Assembly: GCF_019112545.1 (NCBI RefSeq)
Contig: NW_025064883.1
Span: 2,220,684-2,284,683 of the forward strand
Origin: Guyanagaster necrorhizus
Lineage: Eukaryota; Basidiomycota; Agaricomycetes; Agaricales; Physalacriaceae
DNA: 64,000 bases
Reading direction: 5' to 3'
A model generated the notes under the pieces. The model did no database searches and was not told the DNA's origin. It was given only the letters and a program-made list of their open reading frames with translations. The position numbers and the translations under genes were made by a program. Shown piece by piece: positions 11,083 to 21,854 of this stretch. Position 1 is the first letter of the stretch. Each line of letters starts with the position of its first letter.

Positions 11083-13075
11083 GGTAAGAGGAGGACACGA
11101 GTAATAAGCAATCCAGCTGCCACCATCAAACTCCGGCGAAATTACGGAATGATCTCTCAGTTGACGAATCTTGTTGGATTCTGGTCTCGTATCGAATTAT
11201 CCAGTTATTCGCAAGCGCATCATAGATTTTTTACAACGAGCCTAGGTACGCAGCTAAGTGACTATTTATCTCGACTTTGAGGATACTCATACAAGTGTGA
11301 TTCAGCGCTCAGATACCTCAATAAGCACCATTTTTCTGCCAACGTGGCGACCCCAATCTTTACTAGAATGATCGACATGCATGCTCCCGGTGCACTGCGT
11401 CGTCTAATTCTATGCGCAGGGATTCAACCGAGGTTCCATCTAGGCTCAGTTCAAGAACGCTTTGTCGGCTCCGACAGTCATCCACACTAGTAAGATTTGT
11501 TCCTCAACATCATTTGACCGCACGCCTGATTTTTCCTTTCCAGAGCTGTGATCTCGAAGAAACATTTCGTCCAGGATAGCACAGGGATCATGGAGTCTCC
11601 ATCTTTTGTGGCTCCTAGGTTGAAATGATTGAACAGAATCAACAACCAAAGTCACTCCTATGGCACGTGCTGAGGCTTTATGATACAACACGTGGTTTCT
11701 TCATACTCGATTAGGTTTGATCTTTCAATATACGTGTATCGCAAGACCTGATTGTCATCTGCGGCCGTTTACCCGAATACTTGAATACAGAATGAATCTG
11801 CCGAGGTGCGCAATGGATGCGATTGCGTACTATAAAACAGTAACGAACTAACCCCAGTCCAACCCCTTGATATCCCTCTACAGATAGGATGTTCAGTGGA
11901 ACCTGCAATATCATTAGCTTTTGCTGGGACGAGGCCAGATCTCGTCGCAGTTCCTTTGAGGACGAGTTTTGGTTAGCTGCCTTTAGCTGCGGTCCCAGCG
12001 TGGCAAGGAACCGTTCGATGCCAAGCCAGTTCCAGTAAGCGAATGTCTTCATTATGGAATGACTGTTTGATTTTGCCTTTGTTTTGAGGAGAGAACCAGT
12101 TGCCGAAGCAACTCCCGGATTATAATCTGATAAACAACTGCTATGAGACAAGAAATCTTAGCCCGACAGTTGGTTCACGATTAACCATCGTAACTTATTA
12201 TTGGGCGCCGAGTGTTACGAGACACTCGGACGCCGACCCGTTTCACCTGCCGCCGAACCCACAGTTCGTGCGAACTGTCATCCATTTTGAACACTTTATT
12301 GTAGAGGTTCCGACGGGGTCGATGGTATCGGCCTACGAGTGGGGGTCGGAGATGCTCCGCAGCTAAGAGCCAGCCTCCACTTCCTTGGTCCCTGGCATCA
12401 GTGCCGGGCCGACAGATGCAAAGAAGACGAAGTACCTGCGGTCTACATGTGTCGTTCAGACTTGTTCTCACGTTTCTGAGAACGTTCCTGCGTAGTCCTG
12501 CCTCCTCATTTTCCTAGCAGCCAAACCGGTTTGATACAGCCCAGGGCTCATTTTCCTATCCTGCTACAGACTTTGGGGGGAAGAAGCTTTCGCCAATTTA
12601 ATCAACCGCTACTTTGCTTCAACCCGACGGATCTCGGCGCTTTATCAACTATTGTCCCGTTCCCGTGGAGCCGGCAAATTACGTATCTTGGGTTGATATT
12701 TCCATTTATCACCTATTATCGCCCAGGAAATTGCTTGGAAACTGAGTACTGAGCTTTTGAACGTGTTGAAAGCCTTCTTCCTGGCCTCTCGACGATCTCA
12801 ATACTTCTGATATTCGGCGAAAATTTTTTTGACCATGGTTAACTGTACAGACTGGGTACATGTTCTTGGAAACCATCTAAAAATTTCGCTCCATTAGGCT
12901 TGGCAGGGTTATAGTTGATGTCGTCAGCTGTGCACCGGACTATGCACACGATCAATTTTGTGCACACGTCTTGTCCAACAATCTGTTACCAATGCTTAGA
13001 CGATCTTAGTTCTTCGGTGATATTTCATTGGACACTTTCGTTCATAATCTTCTTTCTTCCTTCTCTCACTCCTTC
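11083..13075. other. Gene-poor interval with one weak reading frame
   Basis: About 2 kb between the divergent med9 and Stealth genes. A minus-strand frame at 12151-11711 contains MKTFAYWNWLGIERFLATLG and could be a small or degraded gene; I found no convincing splice partner and no family match. A second frame at 11691-11446 is also unplaced. The right-hand end must carry the Stealth-gene promoter. No RNA gene or element identified. Confidence 0.3.
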
Positions 13076-15701
13076 ATGGCGACTGGGTCCATCCAGCTCT
13101 CCCCTTACCCCGACTCTCCCGCTCACTATTCCGACTTCGATGACGATGCATCCTATACTTATTCTGCATCTACCAACAGCTGGCATGCAAGATTCATACA
13201 AGCCCTCCGCGGACACGATTACTCTCCACTCCCCTCTCTTCCCCAAACATCAATATCGCCGAAGAAATTGCTACCGCGGGTCTTGGCACTAATATGGGTG
13301 CCCATAGGCGTTGTAGCTGTCATGGGTATGCTATACCTTTTTTACCCCTCTTCAAGATACCACTATGACTATCTATCCATCCCTATATGCCATGCCAATA
13401 TTTCACGGCGGACCTCAATTGATCTCCAACAATGGCAGACCAAATACTCCCCTTCCGCTCTTTGCACGCCCACAAACCGACACTCAATCCCAGAATTAAC
13501 ATACTCACATTCCAGTACTTACGACCAGTTTACAAGCCATCGCAATGCAAGTCCCCCACCGTTCAGCCTGCTCCCTGTAACGCCGATCCCCGGCGTGTGT
13601 CTAGAGGATTACTTCAGTGGGCAACCGTGTAGCTGCACGGGTCATGAGAACATAACAGCAGAGCCGATAGATATTGTTTGGGCTTGGGTGAATGGGAGTG
13701 ATCCGTTGCACATTGTAGCACTAGAAGAGACTCAGCGTGTGAACGGTTACGGTACTTCGAAGCCCAAACTCTACCGGTGCGTGGCAACATTTTTCTCTTG
13801 TCTTTTTCAACTAATTGGACCACAGAAACCACAATGAACTAAAATATTCCATGCGCTCCGCCCTCAAGCATTTTCGTCATGGTCTTGGCTCTTTTCATTT
13901 GTTGACGTCTGACAACGCGGCTGACGTCTCGGGGGAAGGCTCGGAGGAAATACGGTACGGCCAACTTCCTCAGTGGCTATCTGGTTCGCAATGGCACGAT
14001 GGAAATGTTTCATTAGACATTCAACATCATTCTCAATTCTTTGTGCCCGGTGCCTATTCTGGTCCTACGTTCAACAGCTTTGCCATCGAGTCCCAGTTAG
14101 GCGACCTATGCGGCGTTTCAGAGAATTTCATCTATATGAACGATGACTACTTCTTCCATGGTGACGTCGAGACGGAAGACTTCTATACACACTTCTATGG
14201 TCTAGTTCTTCGATTCGAATACTGGTTGGTCGTCCCTCCTCAGAACCCGTCTAAGAAGCCGCCGGAAGGGGAGTGGAGACCTCTCGAGTATAGCAGCCAT
14301 CTGCTATCTAAGCGGTTTGGAAACCGTTCGCGACCGTACATTGTACACGCCCAAAAGGCGATCAGTATGCCCATAATGAACGAAATGGCTGCCGGAATGT
14401 GGGCTGAAGAGTTCAATGCGACGGCTCGCCGACCATTCAGAGGAATGAACGGGCATGGTGCACCCGGGGGTGATAGTATGTTGATATATAAACGCGTCAA
14501 TCGCAGAGGAAACTAATGGTGTCGCGCTCCAGGTTCTCCCGTCCCTGATGGCGACGACGTTCACCCTGGGTTCATGTTCGGCAACTTCCTCATTGATCGC
14601 GCACGGGAAGCGCTCCTATGGTCATGGGTAGTGGCTCGTATCGGTGGGAACGGAACACCCCCATCCGAAGGTCGCGCTTGGGATGATGAAGATGCGTGGA
14701 CGTACGTCCACGCTTATCGAGCGTGGAGTGAAATCGGGGGTGAAGCTGGTGCAGCGTCCGTGTCAGTCGCGCAGCCCGAGAGGGAAACGCTCAGTTACGT
14801 CCGTGTTGAAGATACTGTGCATTCGAGATTGGACCACATGGAAAGCCAGTACTCGTTCTCTTCACAGGACGGATGTCCGCTGGAGTATACCTATCCCAAC
14901 TCACCCGGTCACCCACCCGGCCTTTCTTCAGATCCGCATTACACCAGTTACGGGTCTTCTCAGGCTGCGGATTGCGTCGTCAGATGGGACAAGTGCTTCG
15001 AGAAAAAAGGGGAGCCAATAGCGACTGCGAGTGAATTTTTCGTTCATGTTGCCTTCGAGGAAGTCAGTTGCGGTGACTGCAGTAAGCTTATCTTTCCCTA
15101 TACTTCCAGACTCGACTTCTGAAATATTTTCAATACAGTGATCCGAGCGCTCATGAGCGCCTCTGGACCTCTGGGCCTGTCCGAGTTTCTCCCGTCCCCA
15201 AACCGAACTATTCCTTTACAATTCTCCTTCTTGGCGGATCGTAACGACACAGGGCTGAGCTCACCTCATCTCCCGTTGACGACCGAATATCATGCCAAGG
15301 ATTTTGTGCTGGATACCGTGATGGCTCCATGGGCCCGGGAAGCCTTCAGGCGACGAGGCTGGGCATCAGTGGAAGGTATCAATGTCAGAGAGTGGACCAT
15401 GATGGTGTTGCAGAGGTATCGCTATGTTGTTGGTACGTCATCTTGGATCCTCTTTCCCGTCTTTCCCGACTGATAGTGACGTGTTACATCAGGGGAGCTA
15501 CCGTTTAGGTTCGTGTCAATAACGGATGCCAGCGAAGCTCGCAGTACTGTTAAGGAGCTCCGAGAAAATGATAAACTCAGATTGGTATGTATCAACGACG
15601 ACGTGACTGAGGAATCGGATGTTCCGGCGGTGGACCATGCGTTGCAAGGGTGGTTTTATGAGAAATGGCCAACACCAGCAGAGTGGGAGTCAGTAAGTTA
15701 A
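13076..15701 (+). CDS. Stealth-family phosphotransferase, Xpt1-like (type II membrane protein)
   Basis: Five exons (13076-13776, 13826-14475, 14533-15081, 15139-15432, 15493-15701) keep one frame and encode 800 residues. A single hydrophobic segment near residue 75 (LALIWVPIGVVAVMGMLYLF) predicts a Golgi-type signal anchor. All Stealth blocks are present: CR1 IDIVWAWVNGSDP at about 198-210, CR2 NHNELKYSMRSALKHF at about 235-250, CR3 NFIYMNDDYFFHGDV near 333, and CR4 LVCINDD near 761. Stealth proteins transfer sugar-1-phosphate from a nucleotide sugar to a glycan. Relatives include animal GNPTAB and Cryptococcus Xpt1, a xylosylphosphotransferase of protein O-glycans. Donor and acceptor here are unknown. 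Start chosen at the first ATG of the frame. Confidence 0.88.
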
Positions 15702-15931
15702 GAATAACACTAATATCACCAACTGTATGCATTACTCTATCAAGAGGATATTTATGAACTAGGTGTGTGAGAAATGACTGTATTTGTGAGCAAGGTGACG
15801 ACCACAGGGATATAATGCTCTATGAAGACACCGAATAAGCTAATTAGGTTATGTAGATCGATACAGATATAGATAGATGATGCCAATATATACAGAGTTC
15901 CCAAAAGAATGACACAGAAGAATGAGCTATT

Positions 15932-17410
15932 TTAGTTGTCCTTGTCCGCGTTAACCAGTTCCACGGCAAGTCGGGCGAGCAGCTCCTCTGATTTTGGATT
16001 TCGGGGGAACGTGCGTCCGTCTCCTTTGCTATCGACCCGGCAAACGTAAGCAGAACTAAGGAACGGACTAAAAATTCGTAACTCACATCGCGCCACCGCT
16101 CAGAATACGAGCCACCCAGCCGTAGTTGTGATTCCAGCCGATGACCTGGATCCAGTTTTGCTTCCAGCCGACATCGTATAGTCTGATGTGCCCGTGGGCG
16201 TCTTTCACGAGCCGGCGCTGGGGGTAAGAGAGTTCGGGCTCCAGGGGAGGGTCAGAGAGTGAGTGACCGGTTCTTGGGAGAGGCGGGAGGTGTCGCAAGA
16301 GAAGGAAAGGAGAAAGATTTTCTAGGGTCGTCTGGTTCGTTCTGTTAGGATTATGAGTAAGCTGTGTGATGTGTAGGATGAGAGAGAAGACTAACGTGAC
16401 AAGGTATACATGGTAAAGAAAAAATGAGCCGATAACGAGGGAAAACACTAGGCCTGCAAAGGCGAGTAATATTTCATGAATGGGCGTAGTTTCGTCCTAC
16501 AAAACGATGAAGGTTCAGCGTCGAAAGACAGTGGTAGGAGAGAACTTACTATCACATAAGGATTGTTGAAAGCATACACCAGAGCTAAGATACACATTAT
16601 TGCGATATATGTAGCGAGTAGAGTAATGCAGAACAGAAAGTGAAGAAAAGCAGGGTATGTTCTATGTCCCTGCGCACGGACGTGAGCGGGAGCCGAATAA
16701 CAAAAAGAAAAAGTACCTACAATACATTTTGCCCCAACCCATGGGCAGTGGTGATCTGAAATCAATTTGAGCCATAAAACGATGGGCAAGATGATCAACG
16801 ACATGCCCATCTTCAGAACACATCTACCGCAATGGGTGCAGTGATGTGTTCGATCCGGTTTTGGTGCCTAAGAAAATGCGATAAGCCCTCGACTGAGAAG
16901 GATTGAGGTCAATGAAACATACCCAGCACTGCCTACACCATTTTCCGGGTGCAGAAAAATCAAAATCAGGTGGCATGAGGGCCTCCGCCAGGTCAACTTC
17001 GTCCGTGGCCCCTCCACGTTCGGATGGAGTGATCTGCACAGGCCCTGGATCGCGAACGACGCAGACGATCAGAGATGTGATTATTAGAAAAGTGAGTGTA
17101 TATGTAACGGAAAGATGGATGCCGAAGACGATAGGCTGGCCTCGAGTTCGTAAATGATAGTTCACCAGGACGATCAGCAGAGATGGTTGAGGTGCCAGGA
17201 TGAAAAAGACAGTTCCTATGCGCGTTTTCATCGTCAGAGATATTGAGAAGCGAATGGTGGACTCTATGGCGCACCAACAAGGGGTAGATAATGGAACCAT
17301 CGTTTGTATGGCATGTCGTCATCGGGAGTGGGCGAGTAGATAGTCGGGGGAGATTGCATTTCAAAGGCAAACAGAGAGAGACTACGCGATGTCGATGAAC
17401 GAGCAGGCAT
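15932..17410 (-). CDS. DHHC-type protein S-palmitoyltransferase
   Basis: Eight exons from ATG at 17410 to TAA at 15932, about 367 residues. Two transmembrane helices (FFILAPQPSLLIVLVNY; LTFLIITSLIVCVV) precede the cysteine-rich domain KWCRQCWAPKPDRTHHCTHC, GRCVLKM and DHHCPWVGAKC, followed by two more helices and the tail motif LYDVGWKQNWIQVIGWN, like the TTxE/PaCCT region of this family. The catalytic Cys is that of DHHC. It is an endomembrane enzyme that S-acylates substrate cysteines. Intron 16806-16756, between KM and DHHC, uses a GC donor; left unspliced it would insert 17 in-frame residues. The start codon lies about 120 bp from the A-rich end of a retrotransposon relic. Which yeast Pfa subfamily it belongs to is undecided. 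Confidence 0.85.
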
Positions 17411-17529
17411 TATGATTAGAGAACGTGAGAGGGCGTTAGATATTCGTCCAGGATGTCGCGAAGCTGAAGGTCATGAGAGTGGATAAGATAGTGGCTACCA
17501 AAAAGAGGCACTCTCTTTTTTAAAAAAAG

Positions 17530-17554
17530 ATTTATTTATTTTTATTTATTTTGG
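17530..17554 (-). repeat. A-rich tail of LINE relic
   Basis: On the minus strand this reads as repeated AAAT/AAAAT units just downstream of the decayed LINE reading frame, as expected of a non-LTR retrotransposon 3' tail. Confidence 0.55.
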
Positions 17555-19450
17555 TGGAGGCTATCGCAGAGGTAGTCCAGCGACATAGTTACTTCCAACA
17601 TGCAGCCGGTATTATTGCCCCGCATTCTCGACACTAATGAGTTAATACAAAACACCGCAAGTAAGACTGTTTGCCTTTCCAGGATGTCAAAGTCAGGGTT
17701 TGAAACCAAGCAGCTGTACCATTTAAGAGAATTGATGTAATATCACCATGGGGAAATGCTTTTATGCACTGAGTGTGGGACTTGGGACTTGTAGCTTGGC
17801 TGGGACTCTCATCATCTCTCTGCACTATCCCCTATACTTACCTCATGCTACCTGGCCTTCATTGCTACCTTATACCCACTAAAACTCTGTCAGCCTCTGT
17901 CCAATCATTCAGAAGTTGTTGCTCATTGAAGATAGAGCCTGCCTATGTCCTTAATACTAGGTCTTTTCCAAATGCTTTCCTGCAAAAATGTTTGCATGTC
18001 ATCAAGCAGTCCAGGTCAAGCCTCTTGTTTATCCTCTTCAGTCATCTGTTACAGATTTCCTCTGGTGAGAAAGATGAGTTCTCTCACTGTATAACTCTCT
18101 CACACTGGGTGTTTCAGATGGTTTGTATGGAGGAGATGATGATTCAATAGAAGCATTCTTTACCAACATCCCTAGTTCCACCTGGTGATTTGAAAACTGG
18201 AGTTTGCACATGCAAGAATGTTGGACATTGTTGGGGGGTGCTGGGGAATACCATGGCACCCCAAGAGCATCTTGGTGAGTTCCCATATCTCTTTCTGTCC
18301 TGGAAAGGAGCATTCAGCCATCATATGTTCCATGTCTTCCAGGCTGCCATTGCAGTGATCACAGTACACTCAGTTTTCCACAAAGAAGTTGTATAGAGAT
18401 GAGAAGAATTCTGCACTCTCTCTTGAGTCACTTGCAGAGACATTTGATGCATAGACTCTTAGAATTATTATGTCCTTTTTGCCATGCCATCTTGTTTTAG
18501 TAGCATGGCATGGCCAGAGATTATGATCTCAGTTTGAATATTGTGCCAGTTCATCAGTTATTTGTTAATGACTATTGCCACCCTACCCTTGCCTGTAGGG
18601 TTATCTGGGTTTGCCATAAAATGTATCTTCATTCTCCAGGAGAACAGACTTTCTAGTTCATCACATCTTCATTCTGTTAAGTGGGCCTCTGGGACAATCA
18701 GAATACCTGTCCTTGATGTATGTAGTAGCTGGTTTATGTGACTCCATTTGCTACTTTGAATTCCATCACCAGCACCTGCAGAACTGAATCCATTGATATT
18801 GAGACATGAGACCATGATAACTGCTTTGGATTCTTTCCTGGCAGTCTCTCATCATTGCCACCTACTAGCTGAGTGTACTCTGGGCTGATTTTCTTGGCTC
18901 ATGGAGTTACTTTCCTGTTGGAAAGATCTAGCTGAATCCTCTCCTTGTCTATTTTGGTGGGAGCATGGCTCACTACTCCTCTCTGGTTTGTGGCATGACC
19001 ACTCTCACAAGTTGGGGCCTTGTCTATGAGAGGGCTCAAGTCACATGAGTTTGTCGAGAAGCTTGACTGATATCTCCAGTGTGTTTGCTGTTGACACCTA
19101 CCATTGTGGGCTTGCATGGTTTCTCTTGAGTCTACACATGATGTAGCTTGAGAGGCAGCTGGTACATTCCTATCATTGTCTGGAGGACCGAGTGATGTTC
19201 AGTCAACCACATCATTCTCCAGGAAATCTGGTGCTGGTTCCCCACTGTCATTACTTGTACTACCATCTTGTATGGAGGAATAACCAGTGGGTACGTCAGA
19301 GCCTCGATGGGGTAGTGCGAGGCCAGTACCATAATGACCGATTTCGTAGTATGAGGTATCCCTATTTTCCAGACAGTTAGTGGCATAGTAATTCACATAC
19401 CAAGTTTACCAAACTGCAGCATACTAAGATAGATCCACTTGAAAGAGTAT
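17530..19450 (-). mobile_element. Decayed non-LTR retrotransposon (LINE) ORF2 relic
   Basis: Read on the minus strand with stops and frameshifts. Around 18.85-18.6 kb a degraded endonuclease start is visible (...NINGFSSAGAGD, WSHINQLLHTSRTGILIV, ANPDNPTGKGRVAIV). At 18369-18172 follows the zinc-ribbon region after the reverse transcriptase (CDHCNGSLEDMEHMMAEC). Then comes a C-terminal block (EICNR, RINKRLDLDCLMT, LLNDWTEADRVLVGI). The reverse-transcriptase catalytic core is missing between the first two, so the copy is internally deleted. The stretch is poor in CpG and rich in TpG/CpA, the mark of old methylated or RIP-like decay. It ends at an A-rich tail near 17530. Boundaries are approximate. 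Confidence 0.65.
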
Positions 19451-19742
19451 CCTTGGTAAGAGGGAAGTCTTCCAAACAGTAATGGCTCTATCAGCCTTGT
19501 CGGAGCCGGTTGTATCGCCCCTCCCCGCTCAGCAGTCCAACTTACCTCCACTAAGCTGTCAGTACATCAGAACGGGGAGATGCTTTGATGAGTGTTAGTT
19601 GGAACTAACGAACTTCTCATCGCTCCAATCTCACCCCTGTTTCCGCTATGTCAAGCTTGATGCTCATCGAGATTAGTTTAGCGGGAGTAAAAGATCTCTG
19701 TTGAAACGAAATACATTCCATGGCATTTAAGTGGTACGCGGA

Positions 19743-21180
19743 CTACTGCTTTTTACCATGCCTGACTACATTCCAGCCATCGTCGTTGTGCTTTCCACGT
19801 TTGGAGCTACCGCCCGGTTTCGTACTGTCCTCCTTCTGTTTCCGGAATGCGTCTTTTAGAGTTTCCGTCTTCATCATTCGCAGACGGAGTTCGTCAGTGG
19901 AGGGACCATACCTGGTGGAGTCAACTCCTAGGAACGGGCATGCATGACTCGGGTGGTTCTGGTTCTTGCACCAGTCGCAGCCAATGATCTTGTCGACGTT
20001 GATCAGCTGTTGGTAGTTGACCCGGATTTTCAGTTTGCGGATGTGGGCAGCGATCACCTTGTGCAGGTCAAGGTTGTCTGTAATGGGCTCCTCTGTCAAG
20101 AGAAAGACAGGTCCCTTATCGTCGTCAAAGTTCTTCGTCCCGATGTATGAGAGCCGCCACGATTGGGTCATCTTGACCGTGAGCTCGACGGGGTTTCCTG
20201 GACGTCCTTGTGCCTGGGTGATGCGTTTGACTAGGGTTTGAATGGAGGTGTCGCGCCAGGTAGCGGCTTTGATGCAGGCGAGAGCTTCAGGTATCAGGTC
20301 AGGGTCGTTGCTGACGACGTTGCCCTGGAAAGCTGTGATGGCCCATGCTAGTGCCTTCGGGTTAAATGGGACGAGGTTCCAAACAGAGTGTGATGCCGTT
20401 GCGAAGCATTAGTTCCAGAGGAGGAACTTGCCAAAGTCCTCAGAGAAGCCTGTAATGACCAGGGGCCATGGCTTGTCGAATGCGCTCTTTCTGCTGCGAC
20501 CTTTATCTCTGTTCCTACCTTTCTTGTCCTCCTTCGCTTCGATAGGGAAGAAAACCGTGAGCTTTCCCTTGTCTGGGAAGTCGAGACCTTCGAGGAAGGT
20601 TTTCAGTAAGAGATCTGCCTTGCGGTTTTCGGCATAGAACTTAGGACCTGCTCCAAAGGGAATGGCTGATGAACTTTTCAGGGGAGGTGGCAATGGCTTC
20701 GCGGATATCTTCTGGGAAGCCAGCAGTGATATGGTTCCATGGGATGAAGACGCGGGGGTATATAGGGTCCGTGAAGGGGGTTGCGGATCCTGCGGGAAGT
20801 GTCGCAGGCGTTTCTCCGGAGCGGGTGAACTTGTCATAGGGGAACTCGTCGCCTGCCGTAGGCAGGTTGGCGGTGGCACGAGGGTCAGGGAATTCGCATG
20901 GCATCGGGAGCAAGTGGGCAAGGTTTGTCTTTCGTCGCGATTCTCTGTTTTCCTCGTCTTCGGGCGGGGGAGGTGCCTGTTATTTAGTCAAAGGATGTTA
21001 AGTTTTTGAGAGGTTGTATGAACGCACGTTTGACCTTCCGGAGGTCCTCTGTCTTTTGTTAGGATTCCCTCCTGGCGTCTGGAGGAGGGGCTCTTCGATA
21101 TTGGAGGCAGACAGTTTGGCGAGTGGGGAGGGTGAGAGGGAGGAATGGATCTCTGCGGCCGGCTGACGCTCTTTTAATGT
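19743..21180 (-). pseudogene. Retrotransposon ORF1 (gag-like, zinc knuckle), broken
   Basis: Minus-strand coding pieces run from about 21180 (PLAKLSASNIEEPL), through MPCEFPDPRATANLPTAGDE at 20913 and PRVFIPWNHITAGFPEDIRE, to the shifted frame FGAGPKFYAENRKADLLLKT. A TAA near 20409 follows LLWN. Translation then resumes to MTQSWRLSYIGTKNF and a CCHC knuckle C-x2-C-x4-H-x4-C (CDWCKNQNHPSHAC), ending at 19743 in a basic tail (HGKKQ). This is the RNA-binding ORF1 of an agaricomycete LINE. At least one frameshift and one stop break it. Unlike the adjoining ORF2 relic it retains many CpGs, so it may be a younger insertion. Confidence 0.6.
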
Positions 21181-21854
21181 GATTTGGGATGTCCTTGTTT
21201 TGTAAGGACAAAGGGCAAATATTCATCTTCTTTGTAACATAGTGGTGAAGTTGGTATCTCGGGAGCCGGCCTGGATGGCGTTGTCTTTCGAGAGCATTCT
21301 GAAGGTCCTATGTCCTCGCTAGTGAGAGGGCTGCAGATTGTTCAATGGCATCGTGCCGTCATATTTCGGGTGGCTACCCCGTCTTTCTGTGGTAGGAGTT
21401 ACACGGTGTTCTTCCTATGAAGTTTCTCGGTGTCGGTAAATCCACTGCGGGCGTTGACATGGAAGTAGAGGGTGGTTGTGGACGTTGAAGATTTCCTTAC
21501 GTGACGTGACGCTGCCGCTGGCGTCTAATTCGACTTTGGGGTAAGTGACTGGTCTTCATCATCACGCTGCGTGGAGCGGGAAGGGATTGGGGGTGACCGG
21601 AGTGCTGAGCGAGATTCCTATAGGCTAGAGGGCCTTGGGAAAGGGTTGGAGTCTCTACTAGCATGCGGTAGTTAGTGATGTGGCCCAGAAGAACTGAGAC
21701 ATCTCCAGACATACGAGACGTTCCTCCTGACCGGTGAAGGTGCCGGAACGACAATTTCTTTCGCCCGCCGTCAATCCCTTGAGCCAGGCTTAAAGTGATA
21801 CGACGCCGAACGTGGTGGTTCTTGATCAAGCCACTCACTTCCCTTTACAACACA
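21181..21854. other. Interval between ORF1 relic and ski3
   Basis: About 670 bp. The right part must hold the ski3 promoter; the left part may be 5' untranslated sequence of the ORF1 relic. No coding signal or structured RNA recognised. Confidence 0.35.

Noticed and set aside
16993..17370. Alternative minus-strand frame over the 5' end of the DHHC gene
   Set aside because: The supported frame continues via the GTGCGC...CATAG intron (17274-17216) into transmembrane helices and the cysteine-rich domain.
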